Positions 17,247 to 25,772 are shown, counted from the stretch's first letter. The stretch is 43,551 nt of DNA from Devosia sp. (GCF_030689745.1 NZ_JAUYGL010000108.1:1-43551), one strand, 5' to 3'. Notes: generated by a model not told the origin, from the sequence alone. Numbers and translations: made by a program.

Positions 17247-17279
17247 AAAAAGAGGGAGCCGATCTTGCGACCGGCTCCC
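17247..17279 (-). terminator. Rho-independent terminator of the DoxX gene
   Basis: On the minus strand GGGAGCCG pairs with CGGCTCCC across a 10-base loop and is followed by TCTTTTT. It lies 27 bases after the stop of the DoxX gene and may also slow readthrough from the converging hydrolase gene. Confidence 0.75.
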
Positions 17280-17305
17280 CAGCAAAATCCATCCTGGCGC
17301 TACGG

Positions 17306-17905
17306 CTAGAACTCTTTGCCCAGCTTGCGGTCGATCGACCATGCCCCGCCGCCATAAGCCGCAAACAGTGCCGTCGCCCCGGTCCAGTACAGCGAGGCGA
17401 AATTGGCCTTGCCCTGCACCTGTGTCAGGAATGCGCCACCACCATCGGCCAGCCGGCGCAAGGCGTCTGCCGTGAAATACTGCGCGGCGTCGGGCGATTT
17501 GAGCAGTTCAATGCCCGCCTCGGTCAGAAATGTCGGACCATAGGGGTGGGTGTAGTGAAACCACAGGGTAACGGCCAACATCACGGTATTGGCCAGTGCC
17601 ATGGGCCGCGTCAGCAGACCGAAGGCGATGCAGAGACCGCCCACCAGATTGACCAGGCCCAGCACGGGCGACCAGAACCAGCCCGGATAGAAATTCAGGC
17701 TTTCCACAAACCCGGCCATGGCCATGGGATTGCCCATCTTCACCCAGCCTTCATAGGCCAGGACCAGGCCGACGGCGAGCCGCAGGGCCACCCAGGCGAA
17801 GGGCTTGGCAAAGCCCTCATAGAAGTTCTCAAGAAACGGAAAAATCAGCCGCTGTTGCGATGAGTATAGGGGATCGCCTGCCCGACTTTTGACGCTATCA
17901 GTCAT
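17306..17905 (-). CDS. DoxX family membrane protein
   Basis: Encodes 199 residues with four to five hydrophobic segments typical of DoxX/DoxD: WVALRLAVGLVLAYEGWVKM, the FWSPVLGLVNLVGGLCIAFGLLTRP helix pair and LANTVMLAVTLWFHYTHP. Family members are inner-membrane proteins tied to quinone-linked oxidoreduction or thiol/oxidative stress, but the exact role varies. The ATG at 17905 has GGGAGA about 10 bases upstream; an in-frame start further up would add an unlikely hydrophilic extension. A GGCACAA/TTGTGCC inverted repeat lies 44-59 bases upstream (separate entry). Confidence 0.85.
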   Translation of the reverse strand: MTDSVKSRAGDPLYSSQQRLIFPFLENFYEGFAKPFAWVALRLAVGLVLAYEGWVKMGNPMAMAGFVESLNFYPGWFWSPVLGLVNLVGGLCIAFGLLTRPMALANTVMLAVTLWFHYTHPYGPTFLTEAGIELLKSPDAAQYFTADALRRLADGGGAFLTQVQGKANFASLYWTGATALFAAYGGGAWSIDRKLGKEF

Positions 17906-17948
17906 GGTATGTGTTCTCCCAATACCCCAGAATATAGTCAGCCGCGGC

Positions 17949-17964
17949 GGCACAACTTTGTGCC
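17949..17964. promoter_or_regulatory. Inverted repeat upstream of the DoxX gene
   Basis: GGCACAA and TTGTGCC are separated by 2 bases, forming a 7-bp inverted repeat between the terminator at 17994-18022 and the DoxX start at 17905. Its position suits an operator, but no regulator is linked to it. Confidence 0.3.
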
Positions 17965-17993
17965 AGATCAAAAACTAGCGCGAAACTTCCAAC

Positions 17994-18022
17994 AAAAAAA
18001 GAGCCGGTCACGTGACCGGCTC
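17994..18022 (-). terminator. Rho-independent terminator of the DUF1476 gene
   Basis: A perfect 22-base palindrome GAGCCGGTCACGTGACCGGCTC is followed on the minus strand by seven T residues. It begins 27 bases after the DUF1476 stop. Confidence 0.88.
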
Positions 18023-18048
18023 CTCCAGATTTCGTTTTGGCTGAACGC

Positions 18049-18372
18049 TCAGCCTTCTGCGGCGACCTGCTCATTGGCGGTCTGCGTCAGCTGCAGCATC
18101 TTGGCGCGAATCACGTCCTCGCCAATGGCCAGCCCCTTGGCCTTGATATCGCCCGCCACCTTGCGGAACACATCCTCGTCGCCGGCTTCCTCGAAGTCGG
18201 CTGCCACCACTTCGGCCGCATAGGCGGTCGCTGCCTCCCCGGTATGGCCCAGCAGTTCGGCAGCCCAGATGCCGAGCAGCTTGTTGCGCCGCGCCTCAGC
18301 CTTGAACTTGGTTTCAGCGTCGAAGGCAAACTTGGCTTCCTGCCCCTTCGCCCGATCCTCAAACTGCTTCAT
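18049..18372 (-). CDS. DUF1476 family protein (F1-ATPase inhibitor zeta-type)
   Basis: All-helical 107-residue protein. FEDRAKGQEAKFAFDAETKFKAEARRNKLLG is followed by WAAELLG and by AEVVAADFEEAGDEDVFRKV, the hallmark blocks of DUF1476. In Paracoccus denitrificans the homologous zeta subunit binds the F1 part of ATP synthase and blocks ATP hydrolysis through its N-terminal helix; I infer the same role here from the family. The protein is restricted to alphaproteobacteria, which supports the lineage call. It diverges from purC, an arrangement common in Hyphomicrobiales, and ends at a strong terminator. Confidence 0.9.
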   Translation of the reverse strand: MKQFEDRAKGQEAKFAFDAETKFKAEARRNKLLGIWAAELLGHTGEAATAYAAEVVAADFEEAGDEDVFRKVAGDIKAKGLAIGEDVIRAKMLQLTQTANEQVAAEG

Positions 18373-18500
18373 GCCACTCTCCGCTCGCTTTGATAGCTTC
18401 GCCCTGCCGGGCGCTCATCCATCGACATAGGCGGTTCATCCGGCCAAATCAACGCCTCCTCCAGCGCTGCGACCACATGCTCAGGCGGGGCCAGCGCGGG

Positions 18501-18529
18501 TTGCCATCACCCGCGCCAATGCAATAGAG
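18501..18529 (+). promoter_or_regulatory. Weak promoter candidate for purC
   Basis: TTGCCA (18501-18506) and ATAGAG (18524-18529) are 17 bases apart and lie about 70 bases before the purC ATG. The match to the alphaproteobacterial vegetative consensus is modest. No purine riboswitch aptamer was recognised in the 229-base gap between the DUF1476 gene and purC. Confidence 0.25.
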
Positions 18530-18601
18530 CTTGCTTTTTAGCCGGGTTCTGGCACATGAAGCGGCCAAATCCTCCTCTCTCCCCAATGGTCCGGATTCGC
18601 A

Positions 18602-19366
18602 ATGAACCGTCGTCGCAAAATCTACGAGGGCAAGGCCAAGATCTTGTTCGAAGGTCCTGAGCCCGGCACTCTGGTTCAGTATTTCAAGGACGACACCACC
18701 GCTGGTGATGGCGCCCGCCATGAAATCATCGACGGCAAGGGCGTGCTGAACAACCGAATCTCGGAGTTCATCTTCACCAAGCTGAACGGCCTGGGCATTC
18801 CCACGCACTTCATTCGCCGCATGAACATGCGCGAACAGCTGATCAAGGAAGTGGAGATCATTCCGCTTGAGATCATCGTGCGCAATTTTGCCGCCGGCTC
18901 GCTGGTCAAGCGCCTCGGCCTTGAGCCCGGCACCCAGCTGCCCCGCTCGATCATCGAATTCTGCTACAAGGACGATGCGCTGCATGACCCCATGGTCAGC
19001 GAAGAGCACATCACCGCCTTTGGCTGGGCCACCCCGGCTGAACTCGACGACATCATGAGCCTGGCCATCCGGGTCAACGACTTCCTCACCGGCCTGTTCA
19101 TGGGCGTCGGCATCCAGCTGGTCGATTTCAAGATCGAATGCGGCCGCCTCTATGAAGGCGACCTGATGCGTATCGTGCTGGCTGACGAGATCAGCCCCGA
19201 TAGCTGCCGGCTGTGGGACGTCAAGACCCGCGCCAAGATGGACAAGGACCGCTTCCGCGAAAACCTGGGCGGTCTGATCGAAAGCTACCGCGACGTCGCC
19301 CAGCGCCTTGGCATTCTGGTTGAAACCGAAAACGCGCTGACCACTGGTCCGCGTCTCGTTCAATAG
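18602..19366 (+). CDS. purC: Phosphoribosylaminoimidazole-succinocarboxamide synthase (SAICAR synthetase)
   Basis: Joins CAIR with aspartate using ATP in step 8 of purine synthesis. The protein has 254 residues, the usual bacterial length. The opening [12 protein letters not shown] is the ATP-binding beta-hairpin, [17 protein letters not shown] is the SAICAR synthetase signature and LVDFKIECG the second one. [14 protein letters not shown] carries the metal-binding aspartates. It starts the pur cluster, with purS 15 bases downstream. The divergent partner is the DUF1476 gene. Confidence 0.97.
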   Translation: MNRRRKIYEGKAKILFEGPEPGTLVQYFKDDTTAGDGARHEIIDGKGVLNNRISEFIFTKLNGLGIPTHFIRRMNMREQLIKEVEIIPLEIIVRNFAAGSLVKRLGLEPGTQLPRSIIEFCYKDDALHDPMVSEEHITAFGWATPAELDDIMSLAIRVNDFLTGLFMGVGIQLVDFKIECGRLYEGDLMRIVLADEISPDSCRLWDVKTRAKMDKDRFRENLGGLIESYRDVAQRLGILVETENALTTGPRLVQ

Positions 19367-19381
19367 TCCGGAGCAGACCCC

Positions 19382-19624
19382 ATGAAAGCCCGTGTAACCG
19401 TTACACTCAAGGCCGGCGTCCTCGATCCGCAGGGGCAGGCCATCGAAGGCTCGCTCAAGACTCTGGGCTTTCCCGGTGTCGCCTCGGTCCGCCAGGGCAA
19501 GGTCTTTGATCTTGTTTTGGAGGGAACCGATGTGGAGGCCGCACGTTCTCAGATCACCAGCATGTGTGACAAGCTGCTGGCCAACACGGTGATCGAAAAC
19601 TACGCGATCGAAATCTCAAATTAA
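19382..19624 (+). CDS. purS: Phosphoribosylformylglycinamidine synthase subunit PurS
   Basis: Small structural subunit of the three-part FGAM synthase (PurS-PurQ-PurL), needed to bridge the glutaminase PurQ with PurL and pass ammonia. The 80-residue protein has the ferredoxin-like beta-alpha-beta pattern: VTVTLKAGVLDPQGQAIEGSLKTLGF, then VRQGKVFDLVLEG and a final helix plus IENYAIEI strand. GGAG lies 8 bases before the ATG. It is 15 bases after purC. The next pur gene, purQ, is 1.56 kb away because an acyltransferase gene intervenes. Confidence 0.96.
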   Translation: MKARVTVTLKAGVLDPQGQAIEGSLKTLGFPGVASVRQGKVFDLVLEGTDVEAARSQITSMCDKLLANTVIENYAIEISN

Positions 19625-19995
19625 CGCCTGACGGCGATAACTAGTAGTGCGCCACTCTACGGCGCCGGACCCTTTGCTATGCTCAAATCTGTCGCCCTCT
19701 CGGTCATGTTCTTCGCCACCCTCGGCCTCCTCTTCGCCGCCTACGCCTCGGTGCCGGTCTAACAGCTCCCCGCCATTCCAACCGCTGGCCGCATCGCGGC
19801 GCGCACCAGGCCACAAACGCGCGCGTGCCCTGGCATGCCGCAGCGGCACTGATCGCGTCCCGGCATCGGCTTGATGCGCGCAGGCGTTAGCAAACTGCTT
19901 ACCAGTCAAATAGCTATCTTGCGCCTGCTGGCCGCTGTTTACCCGCTGGCGTTGCTCCTCCCGCTAATATGCCCGGCATAAGCGGAGTGTGGACA
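19625..19995 (+). other. 371-base gap between purS and the acyltransferase gene
   Basis: No known gene or RNA is recognisable here. It holds one 27-codon hydrophobic frame (19679-19762, separate entry). No terminator with a T run follows purS, so transcription from purC-purS could continue. AGCGGAGTGTGGACA before 19996 contains the Shine-Dalgarno of the acyltransferase. Confidence 0.5.
19679..19762 (+). CDS. Possible 27-residue membrane micropeptide
   Basis: The short frame encodes a Lys-3 followed by an almost wholly hydrophobic run (SVALSVMFFATLGLLFAAY) and ends SVPV, the look of a single membrane span. It begins 54 bases after purS. No clear Shine-Dalgarno precedes it, so it may be chance in a GC-rich gap. 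Confidence 0.25.
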   Translation: MLKSVALSVMFFATLGLLFAAYASVPV

Positions 19996-21069
19996 ATGAC
20001 AGCCGATAACAAGCGTCTTGACTGGGTGGACATGGCCAAGGGCCTGTCCATCATTCTGGTGGTGATGATGTATGCCGCCGCCAGTGTTGGCGAGGACACC
20101 GGTCGCGTCGGCGCCTTCCACTGGGCAATCGCCTTTGCCACCCCGTTCCGCATGCCCGAATTCTTCCTGATCTCAGGCCTGTTCCTGGCGCAGGTGATCG
20201 ACCGCCCCTGGCGCGCCTTTGCCGACCGCCGGGTGGTCCACTACCTCTATTTCTATGCCCTGTGGGCGCTCATCCACATCGTCTTCAAGGTTGGCCTGCT
20301 GGCCACCGATCCGCTGGGTGCCGTCGAGCAACTCGCCTGGGCCGTGATCCAGCCCTATGGCGTGCTGTGGTTCATCTACATGCTGGCCGTGGTCAGCGCC
20401 GCCACCAAGCTGCTGCACAGCCTGCGCGCCCCGGTCTGGGCCGTCTTCGCCGTCGGCGCCATTCTGCAAATGGCCGCGATCCACACCGGCAGCTACGCCA
20501 TTGACCAGTTCGCCGCCTATTTTGTGTTCTTTTACGCCGGCTTCGTGCTCGCGCCCCAGCTGTTCCGCCTCACCGACTGGGCCACCAGCAATATCGCGCT
20601 GACCCTGGTCGGCCTGGCAATCTGGCTGATTCTTCACACTGCCCTGGTGTTCTCCCCCGGCTTTGCTATTGATCCTGTCCACCCGGTCATGGGCCTGGCC
20701 GGTCTGCCCGGCGTGCATCTGATCTTGGCGCTGCTCGGCACCGCCGCCCTCTGCATGATCGCCGCCCTGCTCACCCGCCTGCCCATGATGGATTGGCTGC
20801 GCTGGATGGGTAGCCAGTCCCTGATCGTCTATGTCGCCTTCGTGCTGCCCATGGGCATTGCCCGCACCCTGCTGATCAAGCTCGGCCTTGTCGAACCCAC
20901 GCTTTTGACCTTCCTGACCATGGCCGTGGCGATCATTTCCCCGCTCGTGCTGCTCTGGCTGGCGCAGCGTACCGGCTTCGGCAGGTTTCTGTTCGAGCGT
21001 CCTGCCTGGGCCCACCTGCCCGGCACCGCACGACGGCGCGAGCAGGTACAGGCCAACCCGGCCGAGTAG
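19996..21069 (+). CDS. Acyltransferase-3 family membrane protein with altered catalytic motif
   Basis: Integral membrane protein of 357 residues with about ten spans, in the length range of the acyltransferase-3 family, which O-acylates sugars and other envelope molecules. It opens KRLDWVDMAKGLSIILVVMM, continues with FRMPEFFLISGLFLA and has the SQSLIVYVAFVLPMG block near the C-terminus, all typical. In the family motif R/K-x10-H the histidine is expected after VVMM; here Lys15 is present but residue 26 is Tyr. This may make it inactive as a transferase, or tuned to another chemistry. The ATG at 19996 has GGAG at about 9 bases. It lies between purS and purQ in the same orientation, although no link to purine synthesis is known. 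Confidence 0.85.
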   Translation: MTADNKRLDWVDMAKGLSIILVVMMYAAASVGEDTGRVGAFHWAIAFATPFRMPEFFLISGLFLAQVIDRPWRAFADRRVVHYLYFYALWALIHIVFKVGLLATDPLGAVEQLAWAVIQPYGVLWFIYMLAVVSAATKLLHSLRAPVWAVFAVGAILQMAAIHTGSYAIDQFAAYFVFFYAGFVLAPQLFRLTDWATSNIALTLVGLAIWLILHTALVFSPGFAIDPVHPVMGLAGLPGVHLILALLGTAALCMIAALLTRLPMMDWLRWMGSQSLIVYVAFVLPMGIARTLLIKLGLVEPTLLTFLTMAVAIISPLVLLWLAQRTGFGRFLFERPAWAHLPGTARRREQVQANPAE

Positions 21070-21084
21070 CGGCGCCGTGGCGCT

Positions 21085-21128
21085 GGCAAGGCTCGGGCCG
21101 CGATATCCCATCACGGCCCTTGCCTTTT
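21085..21128 (+). terminator. Candidate terminator/attenuator between the acyltransferase gene and purQ
   Basis: GGCAA (21085-21089) and GGGCCG (21095-21100) can pair with CGGCCC (21114-21119) and TTGCC (21120-21124), giving a bulged 11-bp stem followed by TTTT. It starts 16 bases after the acyltransferase stop and ends 56 bases before purQ. The bulge and short T run make it uncertain. Confidence 0.35.
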
Positions 21129-21183
21129 CCGCCAAGACTCACCAAAAGAGCCTCGCAACTCCTGACATAGCGAGGAATAGCCG

Positions 21184-21852
21184 ATGAAAGCCGCTGTCAT
21201 CGTCTTCCCTGGACTCAATCGTGACCGCGACATGATCGCGGCGTTGACCAAGGTATCGGGCACTGCCCCGGCCATAGTCTGGCACCAGGATACCGAGCTG
21301 CCCGATGTCGACCTGATCGTCATCCCCGGCGGCTTTTCCTATGGCGATTATCTGCGCTGTGGCGCCATCGCCGCCCGCTCGCCGATCATGGATCAAGTCC
21401 GCGCCCGCGCCGAGCAGGGCACCAAGGTGCTGGGCGTCTGCAATGGCTTCCAGATCCTGATCGAAGCCGGTCTGCTGCCCGGTGCGCTGATGCGCAACAC
21501 CTCGCTCAAATTCGTCTGCCGCGAGGTCAAGCTCGAGGTCACCAATGCCGACACCGACTTCACCCGTGGCTACACAAAGGGCCAGATTATTCGCTGCCCC
21601 GTGGCCCATCATGACGGCAATTATTTTGCCGACGCCGAGACGCTCAAGCGCCTCGAGGGTGAAGACCTGGTGGCCTTCCGCTACGCCGAAGGTACCAATC
21701 CCAATGGTTCGCTGCACGACATTGCCGGCATCCTCAACGCGCGCAAGAACGTGCTCGGCCTGATGCCACACCCCGAAAACCTCATTGAGGCCGCTCATGG
21801 CGGCACTGATGGCCGGGCTCTGTTTACTGGCCTGCTCGGCCAGGCCGCCTGA
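21184..21852 (+). CDS. purQ: Phosphoribosylformylglycinamidine synthase, glutaminase subunit PurQ
   Basis: Class I glutamine amidotransferase of 222 residues that supplies ammonia to PurL. The triad is visible: Cys86 in LGVCNGFQ, His196 and Glu198 in LMPHPE. The opening [14 protein letters not shown] and [15 protein letters not shown] match PurQ specifically. The ATG is preceded by GCGAGGAAT. It stands between the acyltransferase gene and a DJ-1/PfpI gene, so the three FGAM synthase subunits are spread over 5 kb with two unrelated genes between them. Confidence 0.97.
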   Translation: MKAAVIVFPGLNRDRDMIAALTKVSGTAPAIVWHQDTELPDVDLIVIPGGFSYGDYLRCGAIAARSPIMDQVRARAEQGTKVLGVCNGFQILIEAGLLPGALMRNTSLKFVCREVKLEVTNADTDFTRGYTKGQIIRCPVAHHDGNYFADAETLKRLEGEDLVAFRYAEGTNPNGSLHDIAGILNARKNVLGLMPHPENLIEAAHGGTDGRALFTGLLGQAA

Positions 21853-21855
21853 GAT

Positions 21856-21887
21856 GCAGCGCACCCGCCCTCTGTCGGGTATGCTGC
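21856..21887 (+). other. Hairpin just after purQ
   Basis: GCAGC/ACCCG (21856-21867) pairs with CGGGT/GCTGC (21876-21887) as two 5-bp helices split by a 2x2 internal loop. It begins 4 bases after the purQ stop and lacks a T run, so it may be an RNA-processing or stability element between purQ and the next gene. Confidence 0.35.
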
Positions 21888-21926
21888 ACGCCATCTTCCC
21901 CCTGCCCCTTTTCTGGAGGGACCACC

Positions 21927-22535
21927 ATGCCTGAAACCGCCGCTCACGCGAGCATTGCCATTCTGGTTTTTGATGGCGTTGAAGAGCTGGATTTTGTCGG
22001 TCCCTGGGAAGTGTTTTCCATGGCCAAACAGCTCGGTGCACCACTCGATGTGTTCACTGTTGGCTGGCCCGATACGGCGATCACCTGCGCCAAGGGCCTC
22101 AAGATCACCGCCGACCATGCCTTTGCCGACAAGCCCCGGGCCGATGTCGTACTGGTTCCCGGCGGCAAGGGCACCCGCCAGCTGGCCCAGGACGATGTCT
22201 TCAACGCCGAATTGCGCAGTTATCTGGCGCAGGCCAAATGGCAGACCTCGGTGTGCACCGGGTCCGCGCTGCTGGCCCGCGCCGGCTTCCTCGAAGGGCG
22301 CCAGGCCACCACCAATCGCAGCGCGCTGGACTTTCTGCGCGCCCATGCGCCGCACACCTATATTCTCGACCAGCGCTTCGTGCATGACGGCAATATCGTC
22401 ACCAGCGCCGGTGTCTCCGCCGGCATCGACATGACCCTGTGGCTGGTGGGGCATCTGTTCGGCGAAGACATGGCCCGCTCCACCCAGACCCACATGGAAT
22501 ATTTTCCAGAGCCGCCCTACGGAAACCCAGCCTGA
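21927..22535 (+). CDS. DJ-1/PfpI family protein (isocyanide hydratase-like)
   Basis: Encodes 202 residues of the DJ-1/ThiJ/PfpI fold. [20 protein letters not shown] opens the protein, [13 protein letters not shown] supplies the flexible loop, and [13 protein letters not shown] holds Cys110 at the nucleophile elbow with Thr111 next to it. With Asp22, this Cys-Thr-Asp arrangement resembles bacterial isocyanide hydratase rather than the glyoxalase-type DJ-1 proteins. [16 protein letters not shown] near 150-166 supports that subgroup. It has no AraC-type DNA-binding domain, so it is an enzyme-type member. GGAGGG precedes the ATG, and the stop overlaps the purL start (TGATG), so it is translated directly ahead of purL. 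Confidence 0.88.
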   Translation: MPETAAHASIAILVFDGVEELDFVGPWEVFSMAKQLGAPLDVFTVGWPDTAITCAKGLKITADHAFADKPRADVVLVPGGKGTRQLAQDDVFNAELRSYLAQAKWQTSVCTGSALLARAGFLEGRQATTNRSALDFLRAHAPHTYILDQRFVHDGNIVTSAGVSAGIDMTLWLVGHLFGEDMARSTQTHMEYFPEPPYGNPA

Positions 22536-24769
22536 TGACCATCCCCAATGACATCGTGATTACCCCTGAACTCGTTGCCGACCATGGCCTCAAGCCCGAC
22601 GAGTACCAGAAGATTCTCGATCTGATCGGGCGCACGCCAACCTATACCGAGCTGGGCATCTTCTCGGCGATGTGGAACGAGCACTGCTCCTATAAATCCT
22701 CCAAGAAGTGGCTGAAGACCCTGCCGACCACCGGCCCCCGGGTCATTCAGGGCCCGGGTGAAAACGCCGGCGTCGTAGATATCGGCGACGGCCAGGCCGT
22801 GATCTTCAAGATGGAATCGCACAACCATCCGAGCTTCATCGAGCCCTATCAGGGCGCCGGTACCGGCATGGGCGGCATTCTGCGCGACGTCTTCACCATG
22901 GGCGCGCGCCCGGTCGCCGCGATGAACGCGCTGCGCTTTGGCGCCGTCGATCATGAAAAGACCCAGCACCTGGTTTCCGGCGTCGTGGCGGGCATTGGTG
23001 GTTATGCCAATGCCTTTGGTGTGCCCACCGTGGGCGGCGAAGTCGAATTCGACGCCAGCTATAACGGCAATATTCTGGTCAATGCCTTTGCGGCGGGCCT
23101 GGCCGATACCGACAGTATCTTCCTGTCCGAAGCTAAGGGCGTTGGCGTGCCGGTGGTCTATCTCGGCGCCAAGACCGGCCGCGACGGCGTCGGTGGCGCT
23201 ACCATGGCCTCGGCCGAATTCGGCGACGACATCGAGGAAAAGCGCCCCACCGTCCAGGTTGGCGACCCCTTCACCGAAAAGCGCCTGCTCGAGGCGTGCC
23301 TTGAGCTGATGGCCACCGGCGCCGTCATCGCCATTCAGGACATGGGCGCTGCCGGGCTGACCTGCTCGGCCGTCGAAATGGGTGCCAAGGGCAATCTCGG
23401 CGTCGAACTGGACCTCGACATGGTGCCGGTGCGCGAAACCAACATGACCGCCTATGAGATGATGCTCTCGGAATCCCAGGAGCGCATGCTCATGGTCCTG
23501 CATCCCGACAGGGAAGCCGTGGCCCGCGCGGTCTTTGTCAAATGGGAACTCGATTTTGCCACCGTCGGCAAGACCACCGACGATTTGCGCTTCCGCGTGC
23601 TGTGGCAGGGCGATGAAGTTGCCAATCTGCCGATCAAGGATCTGGGCGACCAGGCCCCCGAATATGACCGTCCTTGGACCCCGGCTGCCCCCGCCCCCGC
23701 GCTGGCGGCCAGCGACGTGCCGCAGATGGATGTGGCCGACGCCTTGCTCAAGCTGGTCGGTGGCCACCAGTGCGCCTCGCGCCGCTGGATCTATGAGCAG
23801 TACGACACCATGATCCAGGGCAATTCCGTGCAGCGTCCCGGCGGCGATGCCGGCGTCATCCGCGTCGATGGTCACCCCACCAAGGGGCTGGCCTTCACCT
23901 CGGACGTCACCCCGCGCTATTGCCAGGCCGATCCCTATGAGGGCGGCAAGCAGGCCGTCGCCGAAGCCTGGCGCAATCTGACCGCGACCGGCGCCGAGCC
24001 GCTGGCCGCCACCGACAATCTCAATTTCGGCAATCCCGAACGCCCCGAAATCATGAGCCAGCTGGTTCATGCCATCAAGGGCATTGGCGAGGCCTGCCTG
24101 GCGCTCGATTTCCCCATCGTCTCGGGCAATGTCAGCCTCTACAACGAGACCAACGGCCAGGGCATCCTGCCCACCCCCACCATTGGTGGCGTCGGCCTGC
24201 TGCCCGACTGGACCGGCATGGCCTCTATCGCCTTTGCCGCTGAAAACCAGGCCATCCTGCTGGTCGGATCGCCCGACAAGCGCGGCACCCATCTCGGCCA
24301 GTCCATCTATCTGCGCGATTTGTTCGATCGCCGCGATGGCTCGGCGCCACCGGTTGATCTTGCCCATGAGCGCCGCACCGGCGATTTCGTGCGCCAGCTG
24401 ATCCGCTCCGGCGTCGTCACTGCCTGTCACGACCTGTCCGATGGCGGCCTGGGCGTCGCCCTGGCCGAAATGGCCGTGGCTTCGGGCATCGGCGCACAGA
24501 TTGTTGATCTGGAGGGCCAGGATCCCGTCCTGCAGTATTTTGGCGAGGATCAGGGCCGCTATCTGGTCACCGTCAACCTCGACCCGCAGGGCGATGCCAT
24601 GCTGGCGCTCTGGGACCAGGCCCGGCAACTGGGCGTTTTCTGCCCCTGGATCGGCACCACCGGCGGCACGGCGCTGACGCTGGGCGCCGCCCGCCCCGTG
24701 CCAGTCGCCGACCTCAAGGCCGCCCATGAGGGATGGTTTCCCGGCTTTATGGCAGGCGCCGCAGCCTAA
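22535..24769 (+). CDS. purL: Phosphoribosylformylglycinamidine synthase subunit PurL
   Basis: Large 744-residue synthetase subunit that converts FGAR to FGAM using ATP and ammonia from PurQ. The catalytic His50 lies in [10 protein letters not shown]. The ATP/Mg block [25 protein letters not shown] and the duplicated AIRS-like second half ([22 protein letters not shown]) identify the small PurL form that works with PurS and PurQ. The ATG at 22535 overlaps the stop of the DJ-1 gene; an in-frame start 96 bases upstream lies inside that gene and is not used in the family. A hairpin follows the stop. Confidence 0.97.
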   Translation: MTIPNDIVITPELVADHGLKPDEYQKILDLIGRTPTYTELGIFSAMWNEHCSYKSSKKWLKTLPTTGPRVIQGPGENAGVVDIGDGQAVIFKMESHNHPSFIEPYQGAGTGMGGILRDVFTMGARPVAAMNALRFGAVDHEKTQHLVSGVVAGIGGYANAFGVPTVGGEVEFDASYNGNILVNAFAAGLADTDSIFLSEAKGVGVPVVYLGAKTGRDGVGGATMASAEFGDDIEEKRPTVQVGDPFTEKRLLEACLELMATGAVIAIQDMGAAGLTCSAVEMGAKGNLGVELDLDMVPVRETNMTAYEMMLSESQERMLMVLHPDREAVARAVFVKWELDFATVGKTTDDLRFRVLWQGDEVANLPIKDLGDQAPEYDRPWTPAAPAPALAASDVPQMDVADALLKLVGGHQCASRRWIYEQYDTMIQGNSVQRPGGDAGVIRVDGHPTKGLAFTSDVTPRYCQADPYEGGKQAVAEAWRNLTATGAEPLAATDNLNFGNPERPEIMSQLVHAIKGIGEACLALDFPIVSGNVSLYNETNGQGILPTPTIGGVGLLPDWTGMASIAFAAENQAILLVGSPDKRGTHLGQSIYLRDLFDRRDGSAPPVDLAHERRTGDFVRQLIRSGVVTACHDLSDGGLGVALAEMAVASGIGAQIVDLEGQDPVLQYFGEDQGRYLVTVNLDPQGDAMLALWDQARQLGVFCPWIGTTGGTALTLGAARPVPVADLKAAHEGWFPGFMAGAAA

Positions 24770-24790
24770 TCGACGGACTGCCTTATGATC

Positions 24791-24839
24791 GCCGCTCTTT
24801 GGGGTGTTTTGAACCCTCAAGGGCGGCGTCGTTTCTTTT
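24791..24839 (+). terminator. Probable terminator after purL
   Basis: GCCGCTCTTTGGGG and CCCTCAAGGGCGGC form an imperfect hairpin, followed by the T-rich GTCGTTTCTTTT. It lies 22 bases after the purL stop and close to the next start, so it may be partial. Confidence 0.4.
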
Positions 24840-24849
24840 GGAGAGCTCA

Positions 24850-25443
24850 ATGAACATTCGACCGGCTACTGTCTGCGTGACCGCCCTGATCATGGCGCTG
24901 GGCACCCATGCCGCCGTCGCGCAGGACATCAGCGTGACGCATTCGGTGCTGCCCGATCAGTCCTACACCCTGATTTATCCCGCCACGATGCAGGCCTCCG
25001 GCGGCGTCGACAAGCCGCTGACCATCAATCATGCCGATGCGCCCCTGCAGTGCACCATGAGTTACGTGACCGTGGAGCAGACCGACTGGACGCCCGAGGG
25101 GGCCCTGGCCTCGCTGGATGTGGCTGAACTGGAAGCGGGCTGGCGCGCCACCTTCCCCGGTTTCGTGCTGGGCACCACCGGCACCACTGCCTACCAGAGT
25201 GATCCGGCGCTGATCTATGAGGGCACCAGCACCGACTCGCCCATGGGCATGCCGCTGACCATCGTGCACACCGAAACTGTGGCCAACGGGCTCGGTTATA
25301 CGCTCGATTGCCTGTTCGACACGACGCAGGCCGAACAGGCCCGCCCGATTGTCAATTTCATCATTGCCAATTTCTCCACCAGCGCCGACGCCGAATGCTG
25401 CGTTGCCGTGCCGCCCTCGCCCGAACCAGCCGCGGCACAATAG
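24850..25443 (+). CDS. Secreted protein of unknown function
   Basis: Encodes 197 residues with a clear Sec signal peptide: a short basic start (MNIRP), a hydrophobic core VCVTALIMALG and an AVAQ cleavage region near residue 24. The mature part is beta-rich and acidic, with repeated Thr/Ser/Gly segments (YPATMQASGG, FVLGTTGTTAYQSD) and five cysteines that could form disulphides in the periplasm. The tail PPSPEPAAAQ is a proline/alanine linker. I do not recognise the domain. GGAGAG lies just before the ATG. It sits between purL and bolA, in the same orientation, with no visible link to either. Confidence 0.8.
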   Translation: MNIRPATVCVTALIMALGTHAAVAQDISVTHSVLPDQSYTLIYPATMQASGGVDKPLTINHADAPLQCTMSYVTVEQTDWTPEGALASLDVAELEAGWRATFPGFVLGTTGTTAYQSDPALIYEGTSTDSPMGMPLTIVHTETVANGLGYTLDCLFDTTQAEQARPIVNFIIANFSTSADAECCVAVPPSPEPAAAQ

Positions 25444-25538
25444 CGCCTTTGCTGCCCGTTGTATTGCTGCCGCCCCTGCCGTGGCCTATCCTGCGCTGAA
25501 TCGGTCACTCGACCGTGGTTTACCCAAGGAGTTGTGTC

Positions 25539-25772
25539 ATGGCGATGGATGGCAGCGAAATCGAACGCCGGATCAAGGCGGCCATTCCCGATGCCAAGGT
25601 TGAAATCCGCGATCTGGCCGGCGATGGCGATCACTGGGCCGCCACGGTGGTTTCCGAATCCTTCCGCGGCAAGTCCCGCGTGCAGCAGCACAAGCTCGTC
25701 TACGATGCCCTGCAGGGTGACATGGGCGGCGCCCTGCACGCCCTGGCGCTGCAGACCAACGTACCGGACTAG
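25539..25772 (+). CDS. bolA: BolA family protein
   Basis: Encodes 77 residues with the BolA fold. The C-terminal block RVQQHKLVYDALQGDMGGALHALALQT contains the invariant histidine region that, with a CGFS glutaredoxin, coordinates a [2Fe-2S] cluster. The N-terminal EIERRIKAAIPDAKVEIRDLAGDGDHW gives helix 1 and the variable loop, without the cysteine that some BolA-like proteins use. AAGGAG lies 9 bases before the ATG at 25539. A matching monothiol glutaredoxin gene follows 1.1 kb downstream, so they probably act together in iron-sulphur trafficking or iron signalling. Confidence 0.93.
   Translation: MAMDGSEIERRIKAAIPDAKVEIRDLAGDGDHWAATVVSESFRGKSRVQQHKLVYDALQGDMGGALHALALQTNVPD

Noticed and set aside
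22517..24850. A 777-codon open frame on the minus strand opposite purL
   Set aside because: It mirrors purL exactly, shows no recognisable domain and its composition (Gly/Ala/His/Gln-rich) is that of antisense reading in GC-rich genes.
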